From Billgrantia sulfidoxydans (GTDB lineage: Bacteria > Pseudomonadota > Gammaproteobacteria > Pseudomonadales > Halomonadaceae), in contig NZ_CP053381.1 in assembly GCF_017868775.1 (NCBI RefSeq), positions 3,534,001 to 3,598,000 on the forward strand: 64,000 nucleotides of DNA, written 5' to 3'. This document shows positions 39,355-48,339 of the stretch, one piece after another. The notes beneath the pieces were generated by a model. That model was not told the DNA's origin. It saw only the letters and a list, made by a program, of their open reading frames with translations, and ran no database searches. The position numbers and the translations under genes are program-made. The first letter of the stretch is position 1, and the number at the start of each line of letters is the position of its first letter.

Positions 39355-40122
39355 CTAGAACAGGTACATGCGCAACGGCATCCATAGGCCCATGCCGATC
39401 ATGATCAGGTTCTCGGTCAGCGATACGAAACCCAGCGGCACCTGGCTGTCGCCGCCAACGCAGGCACACTTGAGTTCGCGCTTGTCGACATAGACCGCCT
39501 TGAACACCGAGACGGCCCCCACCGTGCCGATGAACAGCGCCACCGGCGCGGCCAGCCACACCAGCGCACCGGCCAGCATCAGGATGCCCGCCAGCGTCTC
39601 GGCGTAGGGGTAGACGTAGCCGTAGCGCACCTGGCGCTGGGCCAGCAGGTCGTAGTTGAGGAACATGGTGCTGAAGCTCTCCACGTCCTTGAGCTTCTGC
39701 AGCCCCAGCAGGGCCATGGCGATGGCCACGAAGTACTCCGGCATACGCGCGCTCAGCAGCGTGCCGGTCGCCGTCCAGCTCACGGCGAACCCCATCAGCA
39801 GCGCCGTGGCGAACAGCGCGATCACCGGCTGGTAGGTGGTCTCGTCCTCGCCCGGCGAATCCTTGCCGAAATACTCACGCAGCTCGTCGTAGCCGCCGAT
39901 GCGCTGGCCGTCGATGAAGGTCTGAGGCGTCGTATCGACGTCATGCTTCTCCTTGAACTCTTCGGTCTCCTCCCGCGTGGTCAGGTGATGGTCCTCCACC
40001 GCGAAGCCCTTGCGTTCCAGCAGATCCTTGCTCTTGAGGCCGAAGGGGCACAGGTGCTCCTCCATGACCATGCGGTAAAGCTGGGCATGATTGCTCTGCC
40101 CTGCCGTCTGTCCTTGAGCCAT
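39355..40122 (-). CDS. Glutaredoxin domain fused to a MauE/DoxX-like membrane domain
   Basis: A 255-residue fusion. Residues 1-95 are glutaredoxin-like with a single-cysteine active site CPFG (Cys25) and the cis-proline segment TTPQTFIDGQRIGGYDEL. Residues about 105-255 form four membrane segments of the MauE/DoxX type, with a CACVG motif in the last loop. MauE-family proteins take part in thiol-disulfide or redox-cofactor reactions. The ATG at 40122 follows AAGGAGAG. It stands alone, downstream of the ABC importer genes. The 63-base gap after the ABC operon has an imperfect inverted repeat near 40131-40160. Confidence 0.87.
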   Translation of the reverse strand: MAQGQTAGQSNHAQLYRMVMEEHLCPFGLKSKDLLERKGFAVEDHHLTTREETEEFKEKHDVDTTPQTFIDGQRIGGYDELREYFGKDSPGEDETTYQPVIALFATALLMGFAVSWTATGTLLSARMPEYFVAIAMALLGLQKLKDVESFSTMFLNYDLLAQRQVRYGYVYPYAETLAGILMLAGALVWLAAPVALFIGTVGAVSVFKAVYVDKRELKCACVGGDSQVPLGFVSLTENLIMIGMGLWMPLRMYLF

Positions 40123-40185
40123 GACATCTCTCCTTGGGTCATGCATTCACCCCAAGGGTAGTCAATCGACTTTATTGAGCGAACT

Positions 40186-41028
40186 TCAGCGAATCCCCGC
40201 CCTCAGGAACGACTGCACGAACTGGCGCTGGAACAGCAGGAAGGCGACCAGCAGCGGGGCGATGCTGAGCAGCGTAGCGGCACTGACGGTAGCCCAGTTG
40301 ACGCCGGTTTCGGGCGCCGAGAATATCCCCAGCCCCACGGTGAGCGGGCGGCTCTCCACCGAGTTGGTGACCACCAGCGGCCACAGGAAATTGTTCCAGT
40401 GGTGGCTGATCGAGACCAGGCCGTAGGCCAGGTAGGTGGGCTTGGCCAAGGGCACGTAGACCTTGAGCAAGATCGCCATCCAGCCGCAGCCCTCCACCCG
40501 GGCCGCTTCCTCCAGCTCGCGGGGGATGGTCTTGAAGGTCTGGCGCAGCAGGAAGATGCCGAAGGCGCTGGCGACGTACGGCAGGCCGATGCCGGTGATG
40601 GTGTCGACCAGGCCCAGCCCACTGGCGATACGGTAGTTCTCGACGATCAGCACCTCGGGAAAGACGAACAGCTGGATCAGCACCAGCATGAACAGGATAT
40701 CCTTGCCCGGAATCGGGAAACGGGCGAAGGCGAAGCCCGCCAGGGTGCAGACCACGAACTGCGCCAGCACCACCCCGGTGACCAGCAGGAAGGTATTGAG
40801 GTAGTAGCGGGCGAACGGCGCCTGGGCCCAGGCGTTGGCGAAGTTGTCCAGCGTCAGCGGGGCGAACAGGTCGAAGCGCACCATGTAGGCCGGCGGATGA
40901 AACGCCGCCCAGATCGCGTAGAGCAGCGGGAAGATCCAGACGACGGCGAGCAGCCAGGCGGCCGTGGTCTCGAGGCTCGGCGCGCGCAGGGCAAGGCGGC
41001 CGCGATGCGTGCTGATGGCTTGGTTCAT
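40186..41028 (-). CDS. Carbohydrate ABC transporter permease (UgpE-like)
   Basis: A 280-residue permease with six membrane segments and the EAA loop EEAARVEGCGWMAILLKVYVPLAKP, which contacts the ATPase. It belongs to the MalG/UgpE group. The start at 41028 overlaps the stop of the partner permease (ATGA). It is the last gene of a four-gene importer unit (ATPase, binding protein, two permeases). Substrate not determined. Confidence 0.9.
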   Translation of the reverse strand: MNQAISTHRGRLALRAPSLETTAAWLLAVVWIFPLLYAIWAAFHPPAYMVRFDLFAPLTLDNFANAWAQAPFARYYLNTFLLVTGVVLAQFVVCTLAGFAFARFPIPGKDILFMLVLIQLFVFPEVLIVENYRIASGLGLVDTITGIGLPYVASAFGIFLLRQTFKTIPRELEEAARVEGCGWMAILLKVYVPLAKPTYLAYGLVSISHHWNNFLWPLVVTNSVESRPLTVGLGIFSAPETGVNWATVSAATLLSIAPLLVAFLLFQRQFVQSFLRAGIR

Positions 41029-41912
41029 TGATAGTGCGTCCGGCGGTCGAGCACGGTGAACTTGAGCGTGGCCACCACCGCCAGCACCAGCAGGATCACC
41101 ACCGTGATGGTGGCGGCGTAGGTGCGGTCGAAGAACGAGAAGGCGTTCTCGTAGACGTAGTAGAGCAGCAGGTTGGTGGCGTTGTTGGGCCCGCCCTTGG
41201 TCAGGATGAACAGGTGGTCGACCACCCGCACGGCATTGATCAGCGCATTGATCAGCACGAACAGCGTGGTCGGCATCAGCAGCGGGAAGGTCACCCGCCA
41301 GAAGAAGCTCCAGCGGCTGGTGCCCTCGAGGTCCGAGGCCTCCTTGAGTTCCGGCGGAATGCTCTGCAGCGCCGCCAGGTAGAAGATCATGAAGAAGCCG
41401 GCCTCTTTCCATACCGTCATCACGATCACCGAGGTCAGCGCCACGCCGGGGTCGCCCAGCCAGTTGACCCCGGAGAGCCCCAGCGCGCCGAGCAGCTTGT
41501 TGAACAGGCCGATCTGCGGGGCGTAGAAGAACATCCACACGTTGGCCGCGGCGATCATCGGCAGGATGGTCGGGGTGAAGTAGGCCATGCGCACCAGGCC
41601 CCGCCCCGGCAGGCGGGCGTTGACGAACAGCGCCATGCCTAGCGCCAGGGCGATGGAGGTGGGAATGGTGCCCAGCGCATAGAGCAGGTTGTTGCGCGCC
41701 ACCTTCCAGAAGGTGGCGTCCTCCACCAGCATGGCGTAGTTCTCGAGCCCGACGAACGCCGGCGGCGCACCGCGAAAGCCGGGCAGGAAGAAGCTGTTCA
41801 CCAGCGTCGCCACGGTGGGCAGATAAGCAAAGGTGCCAAGCAGCACCGCCGCCGGCAGCAGCAACAGCGCGCCATAGACCTGCATGCGTCTGTCAGCGTT
41901 CTGGATCACCAT
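41025..41912 (-). CDS. Carbohydrate ABC transporter permease (UgpA-like)
   Basis: A 295-residue permease of the MalF/UgpA group with six membrane segments and the EAA loop KEASDLEGTSRWSFFWRVTF followed by PLLMP. It pairs with the UgpE-like permease, whose start overlaps its stop. The 281-base interval 41913-42193 separates it from the binding-protein gene; that interval contains no gene I can support, only GC-rich sequence with a GGGGGCCAAGGGCCC inverted repeat near the permease start. The translation start has a weak ribosome site (AAGG). Confidence 0.88.
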   Translation of the reverse strand: MVIQNADRRMQVYGALLLLPAAVLLGTFAYLPTVATLVNSFFLPGFRGAPPAFVGLENYAMLVEDATFWKVARNNLLYALGTIPTSIALALGMALFVNARLPGRGLVRMAYFTPTILPMIAAANVWMFFYAPQIGLFNKLLGALGLSGVNWLGDPGVALTSVIVMTVWKEAGFFMIFYLAALQSIPPELKEASDLEGTSRWSFFWRVTFPLLMPTTLFVLINALINAVRVVDHLFILTKGGPNNATNLLLYYVYENAFSFFDRTYAATITVVILLVLAVVATLKFTVLDRRTHYQ

Positions 41913-42193
41913 GCCTTGTCCAATCGCGGGGCTGTTCCGGGGGCCAAGGGCCCGGAGTGCCGTACCATTGATGGGGCGCTGTGAATCCTTCCCTGGACGC
42001 TACCTTTGCCCTGCGGCGCGCTCTCATCCTGCTCCGCTTGCAGGGCCGGTGCTGGCCATCCATGGCCAGCCCGTTCGGAGCAGTGCTCCTCACCCATGGC
42101 AAACGACCTCCTCGCCGCCCTTGCCCCCGGCGCCCCGTTCGCCCAGTCCTGTTGAGTCGGTGGAAGGGAGCGCCGCCATTTGTCAGCGTTTCC

Positions 42194-43513
42194 TCAGCGG
42201 GAGCGTGCATAGCGGCGCAGCGCCGCGTCCGCTTCCGCCTGGGCCTGCTTGAGCGCTTCCTCCGGCGTCATCTGGCCGGTCAGCGCCGCCTGCACGGCGT
42301 TGTCCAGCGCCCGGCGCACGCGCCCGCCCTGGTAGGTGGCCAGCTCCGCGGTGGCATGCTCGAGCTGGTCGCGGGCCACCGCCGCCGGCGGGAACTCCTC
42401 GACGTAGTTGCGCAGCGCCTCGGTCTCGTAGGAGGCCGGGCTCACGCCCATGTAGCCGGTCTCGATCGACCAGGCCGCAGCGCGCTCGGGGTCGGTCATC
42501 CAACGGATGAAGGTCATCGCGGCGCGCTGCTCCTCCTCGGTGGTGTCCTTGAACAGGTAGAAATTGCCGCCGCCGGTGGGGCTGCCGCGCTGGGTGTTCA
42601 TGGGCAGCATGGCCACGCCGAAGTCGAAGGAGGCCTCGTTGCGTACCGCGGTGAGGTTGCCGGTGCTGTGCCACATCATGGCGGTGGACTCTTCAAGAAA
42701 GTTCTGGCGCAGCGTGCCCCACTCGATGGTGCCGTCGGGCATGGCCTCGTGTTCCTCGGCCAGCGAGACCCAGTACTCCAGCGCCTCGATGGCGGCGGGG
42801 TCGTCGAAGTAGACCTCGGTGCCCTCCTCGTTCATCAGCCGGTGGCCGTTCTGGAAGGCGAAGGCCTGGAACATCCAGTAGGGGTAGCCGGTGGAGGGCA
42901 CCATCACGCCCCACTGCTCGCCGCCGCTTGCCTCGCGCACCGCGGCGGCCATCTCGGCCATTTCCTCCCAGTTCTCGGGCGGCGTCTCGGGATCGAGCCC
43001 GGCGGCCTCGAAGGCGTCCTTGTTCCAGTAGAGCACGATGGTCGAGCGCTGGAACGGAATGCCGTAGGTCTGACCGTCGATCTGGCCGTTCTCCATCAGC
43101 CCGGGGTAGAAGCTGTCGAGCCACTCGCGCTCCTCGTCGCTCTCGATGACCTCGTCGAAGGCGACGATGGCGTCCTGCTCCAGCAGGTCGAACAGGTCGA
43201 TGGAGAACAGCACCGAGAGCTGGGGCGCCTCGCCCGCCTCGATGGCCGACATCGCCCGCACGCGGGTATCGTCGTAGTTGCCGGCGTAGATGGCATTCAC
43301 CGTGATATCCGGGTGCTCATTCTCGAACTCGGCCACCAGGCCATCGATCACGTCGGTCAGGGCGCCGCCCACCGCCACCGGGTAGTACATGGTCAGCTCG
43401 GTCTGCGCCTGGGCATTCAGCGTACCGGCGGCCAGCAGGCCGGCCAGGGCCACGGCGCCCTTTCGGCGGCCCCTTGCGAGACTGCCCTTAACTAGAGAGA
43501 AGCGTGCGTTCAT
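42194..43513 (-). CDS. ABC transporter extracellular solute-binding protein (UgpB-like)
   Basis: A 439-residue periplasmic binding protein with a signal peptide (MNARFSLVKGSLARGRRKGAVALAGLLAAGTLNAQAQ, quoted as the N-terminus in two halves by position: charged residues 1-18, hydrophobic 19-36). UgpB-type landmarks are VNAIYAGNYDD, YGIPFQRSTIVLYWNKDAFEAAGLDPETPP in part, and GGGNFYLFK. It resembles glycerol-3-phosphate and related sugar-phosphate binding proteins, but the N-terminal WHS-type substrate motif is replaced by YYPVAVGG, so the ligand is uncertain. AGGAG lies upstream of the ATG at 43513, which overlaps the ATPase stop. Confidence 0.86.
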   Translation of the reverse strand: MNARFSLVKGSLARGRRKGAVALAGLLAAGTLNAQAQTELTMYYPVAVGGALTDVIDGLVAEFENEHPDITVNAIYAGNYDDTRVRAMSAIEAGEAPQLSVLFSIDLFDLLEQDAIVAFDEVIESDEEREWLDSFYPGLMENGQIDGQTYGIPFQRSTIVLYWNKDAFEAAGLDPETPPENWEEMAEMAAAVREASGGEQWGVMVPSTGYPYWMFQAFAFQNGHRLMNEEGTEVYFDDPAAIEALEYWVSLAEEHEAMPDGTIEWGTLRQNFLEESTAMMWHSTGNLTAVRNEASFDFGVAMLPMNTQRGSPTGGGNFYLFKDTTEEEQRAAMTFIRWMTDPERAAAWSIETGYMGVSPASYETEALRNYVEEFPPAAVARDQLEHATAELATYQGGRVRRALDNAVQAALTGQMTPEEALKQAQAEADAALRRYARSR

Positions 43514-44853
43514 CGGTTCACTCCTGGAGAGTCGTTCCCAGCGGGGTTGGACGAGGCACGGGCCTCGCGGTCTTGTACGGTGGGAGCCACCGCATCTTGT
43601 ACGCTCGAAGAGGGCGGAGAGTGCGCTTCGAAACGATGCCGGCCCGGTGGCGCGGACAGGTCGTGCCCGGCGATCGCCAGCCGCCGCCCGTCGCCGGCGT
43701 CGAAGAAATGCGCCGCCTCGCGCCGCCACTGCAACCGGCACGCCGAACCGGCAGCGACGCTCGGCTTGCCGTCGAGCCGCGCACGCAGCTGCTGGCTGCC
43801 GACCCGGAGGCGCACGATGCTGTCGGCGCCGAGGTATTCGGCATCGATCACCTCGGCGGGCACGCCGGGGGCGTCCACGGGCCGCACCCGGATATCCTCC
43901 GGACGCACGCCGAGCCAGTGACCCTTGGCGTCGTGAGAGGCGACGCTGCAGTGCGGCTCGCCCTCGATCACCGCGCCGTCGGCGGCGGCGGCGAGCGTCA
44001 CCAGGTTCATCGCCGGGCTGCCGATGAAACCGGCGGCAAAGGCGCTGGCCGGGCGGTCATAGAGTTCGCTCGGCGTCCCGTCCTGCACGATGCGCCCGTC
44101 GTGCATCAGGATCACCCGGTCGCCCATGCTCATCGCCTCGACCTGGTCGTGGGTGACGTAGATCACGGTCATGCCGAGGCGCTGCTGCAGCGCCTTGATC
44201 TCGCGGCGCATCTCGCCGCGCAGGCGGGCATCGAGATTGGAGAGCGGCTCGTCCATCAGGCAGATGGGGTGTTCGGAGATGATCGCCCGGGCCAGGGCGA
44301 CCCGCTGGCGCTGGCCGCCGGAGAGCTGCGCCGGCTTGCGCTCGAGATAGGCCTCGAGATCGACCAGTTGGGCCACCCGCGCCAGCCGCTCGCGGCGCTC
44401 GGCCTTGGGCACCTTGCGGCTGCGCAGGCCGAAGACGATATTGTCGGCCACGCTCAAGTGGGGGAATAACGCGTAGGACTGAAACACCATGCTCAGCCCC
44501 CGATCGCCCGGCGGCAGGTGGGTGACGTCGCGCTCGCCGATGTGGATACGCCCGGCGCTGGCCTGTTCCAGCCCGGCGATCATGCGCAGCGTGGTCGACT
44601 TGCCGCAGCCCGAGGGGCCGAGCAGGATGACGAACTCGCCCGGCGCGACGTCGAAGCCGATGCCGTCGACCGCGGTGGTCTCCGCCCAGCGCTTGCTCAC
44701 GGCCTCGAGCCGAATGCGCTGGCGCTCCTGCGAGCCGTCGTGCTGCCCGGCCGGCGGGCTGGATGGGTTCCGGCCCTGACTCCGGCCCGGATTATTGTTG
44801 TCTGGGTTCATGCTGCGTCCGCGTTGCCGGTGAAGGCGTGGCATGGCTGTCAT
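43510..44853 (-). CDS. ABC transporter ATP-binding protein (UgpC/MalK-like)
   Basis: An ATPase of the MalK/UgpC group. Walker A GPSGCGKST, signature LSGGQRQRVALARA, Walker B ICLMDEP with the following SNLDA, and the His-loop VTHDQVEAM are all intact, followed by a TOBE-type regulatory C-terminal domain. I prefer the ATG at 44853 (GGGAGAG six bases upstream), giving 447 residues; an ATG at 44811 also fits. A low-complexity N-terminal tail of about 50 residues precedes the domain and a 60-residue polar tail follows it. Its stop overlaps the binding-protein start, so ATPase and binding protein are coupled. Confidence 0.88.
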   Translation of the reverse strand: MTAMPRLHRQRGRSMNPDNNNPGRSQGRNPSSPPAGQHDGSQERQRIRLEAVSKRWAETTAVDGIGFDVAPGEFVILLGPSGCGKSTTLRMIAGLEQASAGRIHIGERDVTHLPPGDRGLSMVFQSYALFPHLSVADNIVFGLRSRKVPKAERRERLARVAQLVDLEAYLERKPAQLSGGQRQRVALARAIISEHPICLMDEPLSNLDARLRGEMRREIKALQQRLGMTVIYVTHDQVEAMSMGDRVILMHDGRIVQDGTPSELYDRPASAFAAGFIGSPAMNLVTLAAAADGAVIEGEPHCSVASHDAKGHWLGVRPEDIRVRPVDAPGVPAEVIDAEYLGADSIVRLRVGSQQLRARLDGKPSVAAGSACRLQWRREAAHFFDAGDGRRLAIAGHDLSAPPGRHRFEAHSPPSSSVQDAVAPTVQDREARASSNPAGNDSPGVNR

Positions 44854-45017
44854 CGACTCTCCCGAACTCAGCGTAGCCGTTAATTCGAATTTGTGGAGCC
44901 ATCCTGGCCCCTTCCGGTGACGGAGCGGTGACGAAACGGAGACAGGGCGGTAACAAATCGGCCACCCCGCCGGGCGTGCTAGAATGCGGGCTTCACCCTG
45001 ATCAGGAACCGAGCGCA

Positions 45018-46586
45018 ATGTCCCTTGACGACCTGCACCTCAACCTCCGCAACCTGACGCAGGACGATTACCCTCAGCTCAAGCAACTGATGGACGCCGT
45101 CTACGACGACATCGGCGGCGCCTGGCCGCAGCACACCATCGACCGGCTGATCCAGGAGTTCCCCGACGGCCAGATCGCCATCGAGGACGACGAGCGGCTG
45201 GTGGGCGTGGCGCTCACCGTGCGGGTCGACTACGACGAGTTCTCCAACCCGCACCAGTACGACGACCTGGTGGGCAACCGCGAGATCATCTTGAACGATC
45301 CCGAAGGCGACGCCATGTACGGGCTGGACGTGCTGATCCACCCCGACTACCGCGGCTATCGCCTGGGTCGGCGCCTCTACGAGGCGCGCAAGGAGCTGTG
45401 CCGCTCGCTCAATCTGCGGGCGATCCTGGCCGGTGGGCGCATCCCCAATTATCACGAATACCCCGACCTCAGCCCCACCGAGTACATCGACCAGGTGGCA
45501 CGCAAGGAGATTCACGACCCGATCCTGTCGTTCCAGCTGGCCAACGACTTCCAGGTCAAGCGGCTGCTGCGCAAGTACCTGCCGGAGGACGAGAAGTCCC
45601 AGGGCTACGCCACCCTGCTGGAGTGGAACAACATCCTCTATGAACCCGCCGAGCGGGTGCTGGAGAACCGCCCCACCCAGGTAAGGGTCGGTGCCGTACA
45701 GTGGCAGATGCGCGAATGTGCCTCGGTGGAATCGGTGCTGCAGCAGGTGGAATACTTCGTCGACGCCATCTCCAGCTACCAGAGCGACTTCGCCGTCTTC
45801 CCGGAGCTGTTCAATGCACCGCTGATGGGCCTGCAGGACCGCGCCACCCAGCAGGACCAGCTCGCCGCCATCCGCTACCTGGCCGGCTTCACCGAGCACT
45901 TCAAGAACGAAATCTCGCGCATGGCGGTCTCCTACAACATCAACATCATCGCCGGCTCGATGATCGAGGTGGGCGAGGACGACCGGCTCTACAACGTCAG
46001 TTACCTGTGCCACCGCGACGGCGACGTCGAGAAGCAATCCAAGCTGCACATCACGCCCCAGGAGCGTCGCGAGTGGGTGATCGAGGGCGGCGACGAGCTA
46101 CGCGTGTTCGACACCGACGCCGGACGCGTCGGCATCCTGATCTGCTATGACGTGGAGTTCCCCGAACTCGGCCGGCTGCTGGCCGACCAGGACATGGACA
46201 TCCTGTTCGTGCCGTTCTGGACCGATACCAAGAACGGCTACCTGCGGGTGCGCCACTGCGCCCAGGCGCGGGCCATCGAGAACGAGTGCTACGTGGTGCT
46301 GTGCGGCAGCGTGGGCAACGTGCCGTCGATCCGCAACCTCGACATCCAGTACGCGCAGTCGTCGGTGTTCACGCCCTCGGACTTCGCCTTCCCCCACGAC
46401 GCGGTGCTCTCCGAGACCACGCCCAACACCGAGATGGTGATCTTCTCCGACCTCGACCTCACCCGCCTCACCGTGGTGCGCGCCGAGGGTTCGGTGACCA
46501 ATCTCAAGGACCGGCGCAAGGACCTGTTCGACCTGCGCTGGCGCGACTGGTCGTGGAAGTCCGGCGCACGGCAGGAAGAGAGCTGA
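45018..46586 (+). CDS. GNAT acetyltransferase fused to carbon-nitrogen hydrolase
   Basis: A 522-residue two-domain protein of the YhcX type. Residues 1-210 form a GNAT domain (LDVLIHPDYRGYRLGRRLYEARKELC is the acetyl-CoA loop). Residues 225-520 form a nitrilase-superfamily amidase with the Glu-Lys-Cys triad visible in VFPELFNAP, SKLHITPQE and ICYDVEFPE. The substrate is unknown; the two domains could acetylate and hydrolyse the same amide. AGGA precedes the ATG at 45018. It is divergent from the ABC importer and followed after three bases by the MtfA-like gene, so they form an operon. Confidence 0.9.
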   Translation: MSLDDLHLNLRNLTQDDYPQLKQLMDAVYDDIGGAWPQHTIDRLIQEFPDGQIAIEDDERLVGVALTVRVDYDEFSNPHQYDDLVGNREIILNDPEGDAMYGLDVLIHPDYRGYRLGRRLYEARKELCRSLNLRAILAGGRIPNYHEYPDLSPTEYIDQVARKEIHDPILSFQLANDFQVKRLLRKYLPEDEKSQGYATLLEWNNILYEPAERVLENRPTQVRVGAVQWQMRECASVESVLQQVEYFVDAISSYQSDFAVFPELFNAPLMGLQDRATQQDQLAAIRYLAGFTEHFKNEISRMAVSYNINIIAGSMIEVGEDDRLYNVSYLCHRDGDVEKQSKLHITPQERREWVIEGGDELRVFDTDAGRVGILICYDVEFPELGRLLADQDMDILFVPFWTDTKNGYLRVRHCAQARAIENECYVVLCGSVGNVPSIRNLDIQYAQSSVFTPSDFAFPHDAVLSETTPNTEMVIFSDLDLTRLTVVRAEGSVTNLKDRRKDLFDLRWRDWSWKSGARQEES

Positions 46587-46589
46587 GCC

Positions 46590-47408
46590 ATGTTGGGTCG
46601 CCTGCGCCGCTGGCGGGCCGAGCGCTTCGAGACCCGCCATCCGTTCCCCGCGAACGCCTGGGCCGAGGCCCGCGCGCGCGTGGCGCTGCTGGCCTGCCTC
46701 GCCGACGACGAGGCCGAGCGCCTCGGGCGTCGCGCGTGGCGCTTCCTGCATGCCAAGCGCCTGAGCCTGCACCCCGAGCTGGCCGCGAGCACGCCGTTCG
46801 ACGAGCCCGCGCAGCTCGCCCTGGCCGGCCAGGCCTGCCTGCTGACGCTGGGCTGGTCGGACGACGACCACGACGAGGCGTTCAGCGGCTTTCACGAAAT
46901 CCTGATCCTGCCCGACGCCTTCCACCGCCAGGTGGAGGAGATGGACGAATTCGGCGTGATGCACGCCTACCAGGACGAGCGGGCGGGAGAGACCTCGCAT
47001 CAGGGCCCGGTGGTGGTGGCCTTTCCCGATTTGATGGAGAGCGGCGACTTCACCGGCTTCAACGTGGTGATCCACGAGCTCGCCCACAAGCTCGACATGG
47101 GCAACTCGCTCGACGTCGATGGTTTCCCGCCGCTGCCGCGCGATATCGACCCGAAGGAGTGGCACCGCGTCTTCACCGCCGTGTGGGACGACCTGCAGGC
47201 GCACCTCGAACGCGGCGAGGCACCGCCCATCGACGACTACGCCGCCACCCACCCCGGCGAGTGCTTCGCGGTGTGCTGCGAGTACTTCTTCAGCGCCCCC
47301 GATGTGCTCAGCGGCGCCTACGCCGAACTCTACGACCTGCTCAGGCGCTACTTCCGCCAGGACCCGCTACGCCGCCTGCCCGAAGCTGACGCCATCACGC
47401 ACGCCTGA
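46590..47408 (+). CDS. mtfA: MtfA-like zinc peptidase (DUF980/YeeI family)
   Basis: A 272-residue gluzincin metallopeptidase. The zinc motif HEXXH is at 162-166 (VVIHELAHKLDM), with a downstream glutamate in HPGECFAV as third ligand. In E. coli, MtfA modulates glucose uptake by sequestering the repressor Mlc. It starts three bases after the GNAT-nitrilase gene and is convergent with the dehydrogenase gene, the two stops being two bases apart. Physiological target here is unknown. Confidence 0.89.
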   Translation: MLGRLRRWRAERFETRHPFPANAWAEARARVALLACLADDEAERLGRRAWRFLHAKRLSLHPELAASTPFDEPAQLALAGQACLLTLGWSDDDHDEAFSGFHEILILPDAFHRQVEEMDEFGVMHAYQDERAGETSHQGPVVVAFPDLMESGDFTGFNVVIHELAHKLDMGNSLDVDGFPPLPRDIDPKEWHRVFTAVWDDLQAHLERGEAPPIDDYAATHPGECFAVCCEYFFSAPDVLSGAYAELYDLLRRYFRQDPLRRLPEADAITHA

Positions 47409-47410
47409 GC

Positions 47411-48292
47411 TCATTTTCCCTCCAGCAGGCTGACCAGCTCCGGCACCGGCCGCTCGGCATGGCCCGAGTCGCTGGCCTGCCGGTAGAGTGTGAGCACCGC
47501 TTCCGCCACACCATGCTCGGCGGCGAGATCCTCGGTCATGGTGCGGTAGTAGCCGATGTCCTTGAGCGCGTTGGCCACGCTGAAGCGGAATCCGGACGAA
47601 TCCCCGGCTTCGATGTAGGGGCGCAGCCGCTCGAGGATCACGCCACCGCCGCCGCCCTTGCCCAGTACGTCGAGCAGGGCGGCATCGTCGATGCCGGCTC
47701 GGCGCGAGGCCGCCGCGGCCTCGGCCAATACCGCGGTGAAGCCCAGCGAGACGAAGTTGTGCAGCAGCTTCAGGGTATGGCCCGCCCCCACCGGCCCGGC
47801 GTGGGCGATGTTCTCGGCGAAGCATTCGAGCAGCGGGCGCACCTCGGTGAACAGCGCCTCCGGCGCGCCGACGATCAGGTTCAGGCGTCCCGTCTCGGCT
47901 TCCTTGGGCGTGCGGGTCATGGCGGCGTCCATGAAGCGACCGCCCGCCGCTTCCACCCGGGCGGCCACCCGTGCGGTGGAGCTCGGCAGCGCCGTGGAGC
48001 AGTCGATCACTACCGTTTCGGGCGCCAGCCCTTCGAGCACGCCGCCCGGCTCGAACAGCACCGCCTCCACCTGGGGCGAGCCGGTCACGCACAGGATCAC
48101 CACCTCGGCGGCCTCGGCCACCTCGCGTGCGCTGTGCTTGGCCGTAGCACCGGCGCCCAGCAGGTCCTCCACCGGCTGGTTGCCCGGGTGCTCCAAAAAA
48201 CAGAGCGCATACCCGCCGCGCAGGATGTTGACGGCGATGCCGTGCCCCATCAGGCCGACCCCGACCAGGCCGACCTTGCGTGTTTGCTTCAT
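47411..48292 (-). CDS. NAD-binding beta-hydroxyacid dehydrogenase (3-hydroxyisobutyrate dehydrogenase family)
   Basis: A 293-residue enzyme: N-terminal Rossmann domain with VGLVGVGLMGHG, the substrate segment MDAAMTRTPKEAETG, and catalytic Lys in AGHTLKLLHNFVSLG. Members act on 3-hydroxyisobutyrate, tartronate semialdehyde, L-threonate and related hydroxyacids. It is the final gene of the acid-sugar operon, so a tetronate or tartronate semialdehyde is plausible. It is distinct from LtnD at 56641, which shares its fold; the motif around the substrate (TRTPKEAE versus PISGGAVKAR) differs, so specificities should differ. Confidence 0.85.
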   Translation of the reverse strand: MKQTRKVGLVGVGLMGHGIAVNILRGGYALCFLEHPGNQPVEDLLGAGATAKHSAREVAEAAEVVILCVTGSPQVEAVLFEPGGVLEGLAPETVVIDCSTALPSSTARVAARVEAAGGRFMDAAMTRTPKEAETGRLNLIVGAPEALFTEVRPLLECFAENIAHAGPVGAGHTLKLLHNFVSLGFTAVLAEAAAASRRAGIDDAALLDVLGKGGGGGVILERLRPYIEAGDSSGFRFSVANALKDIGYYRTMTEDLAAEHGVAEAVLTLYRQASDSGHAERPVPELVSLLEGK

Positions 48293-48339
48293 GCCACTTC
48301 TCCTCTTTCTCCGATGTCTCGTTGCCGGCCGCTATCGGA

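Noticed and set aside
42194..44853. Naming the ABC genes ugpBAEC
   Set aside because: They are Ugp-like, but the binding protein lacks the usual substrate motif and no glycerophosphodiesterase or phosphate-control site is present, so gene symbols were withheld.
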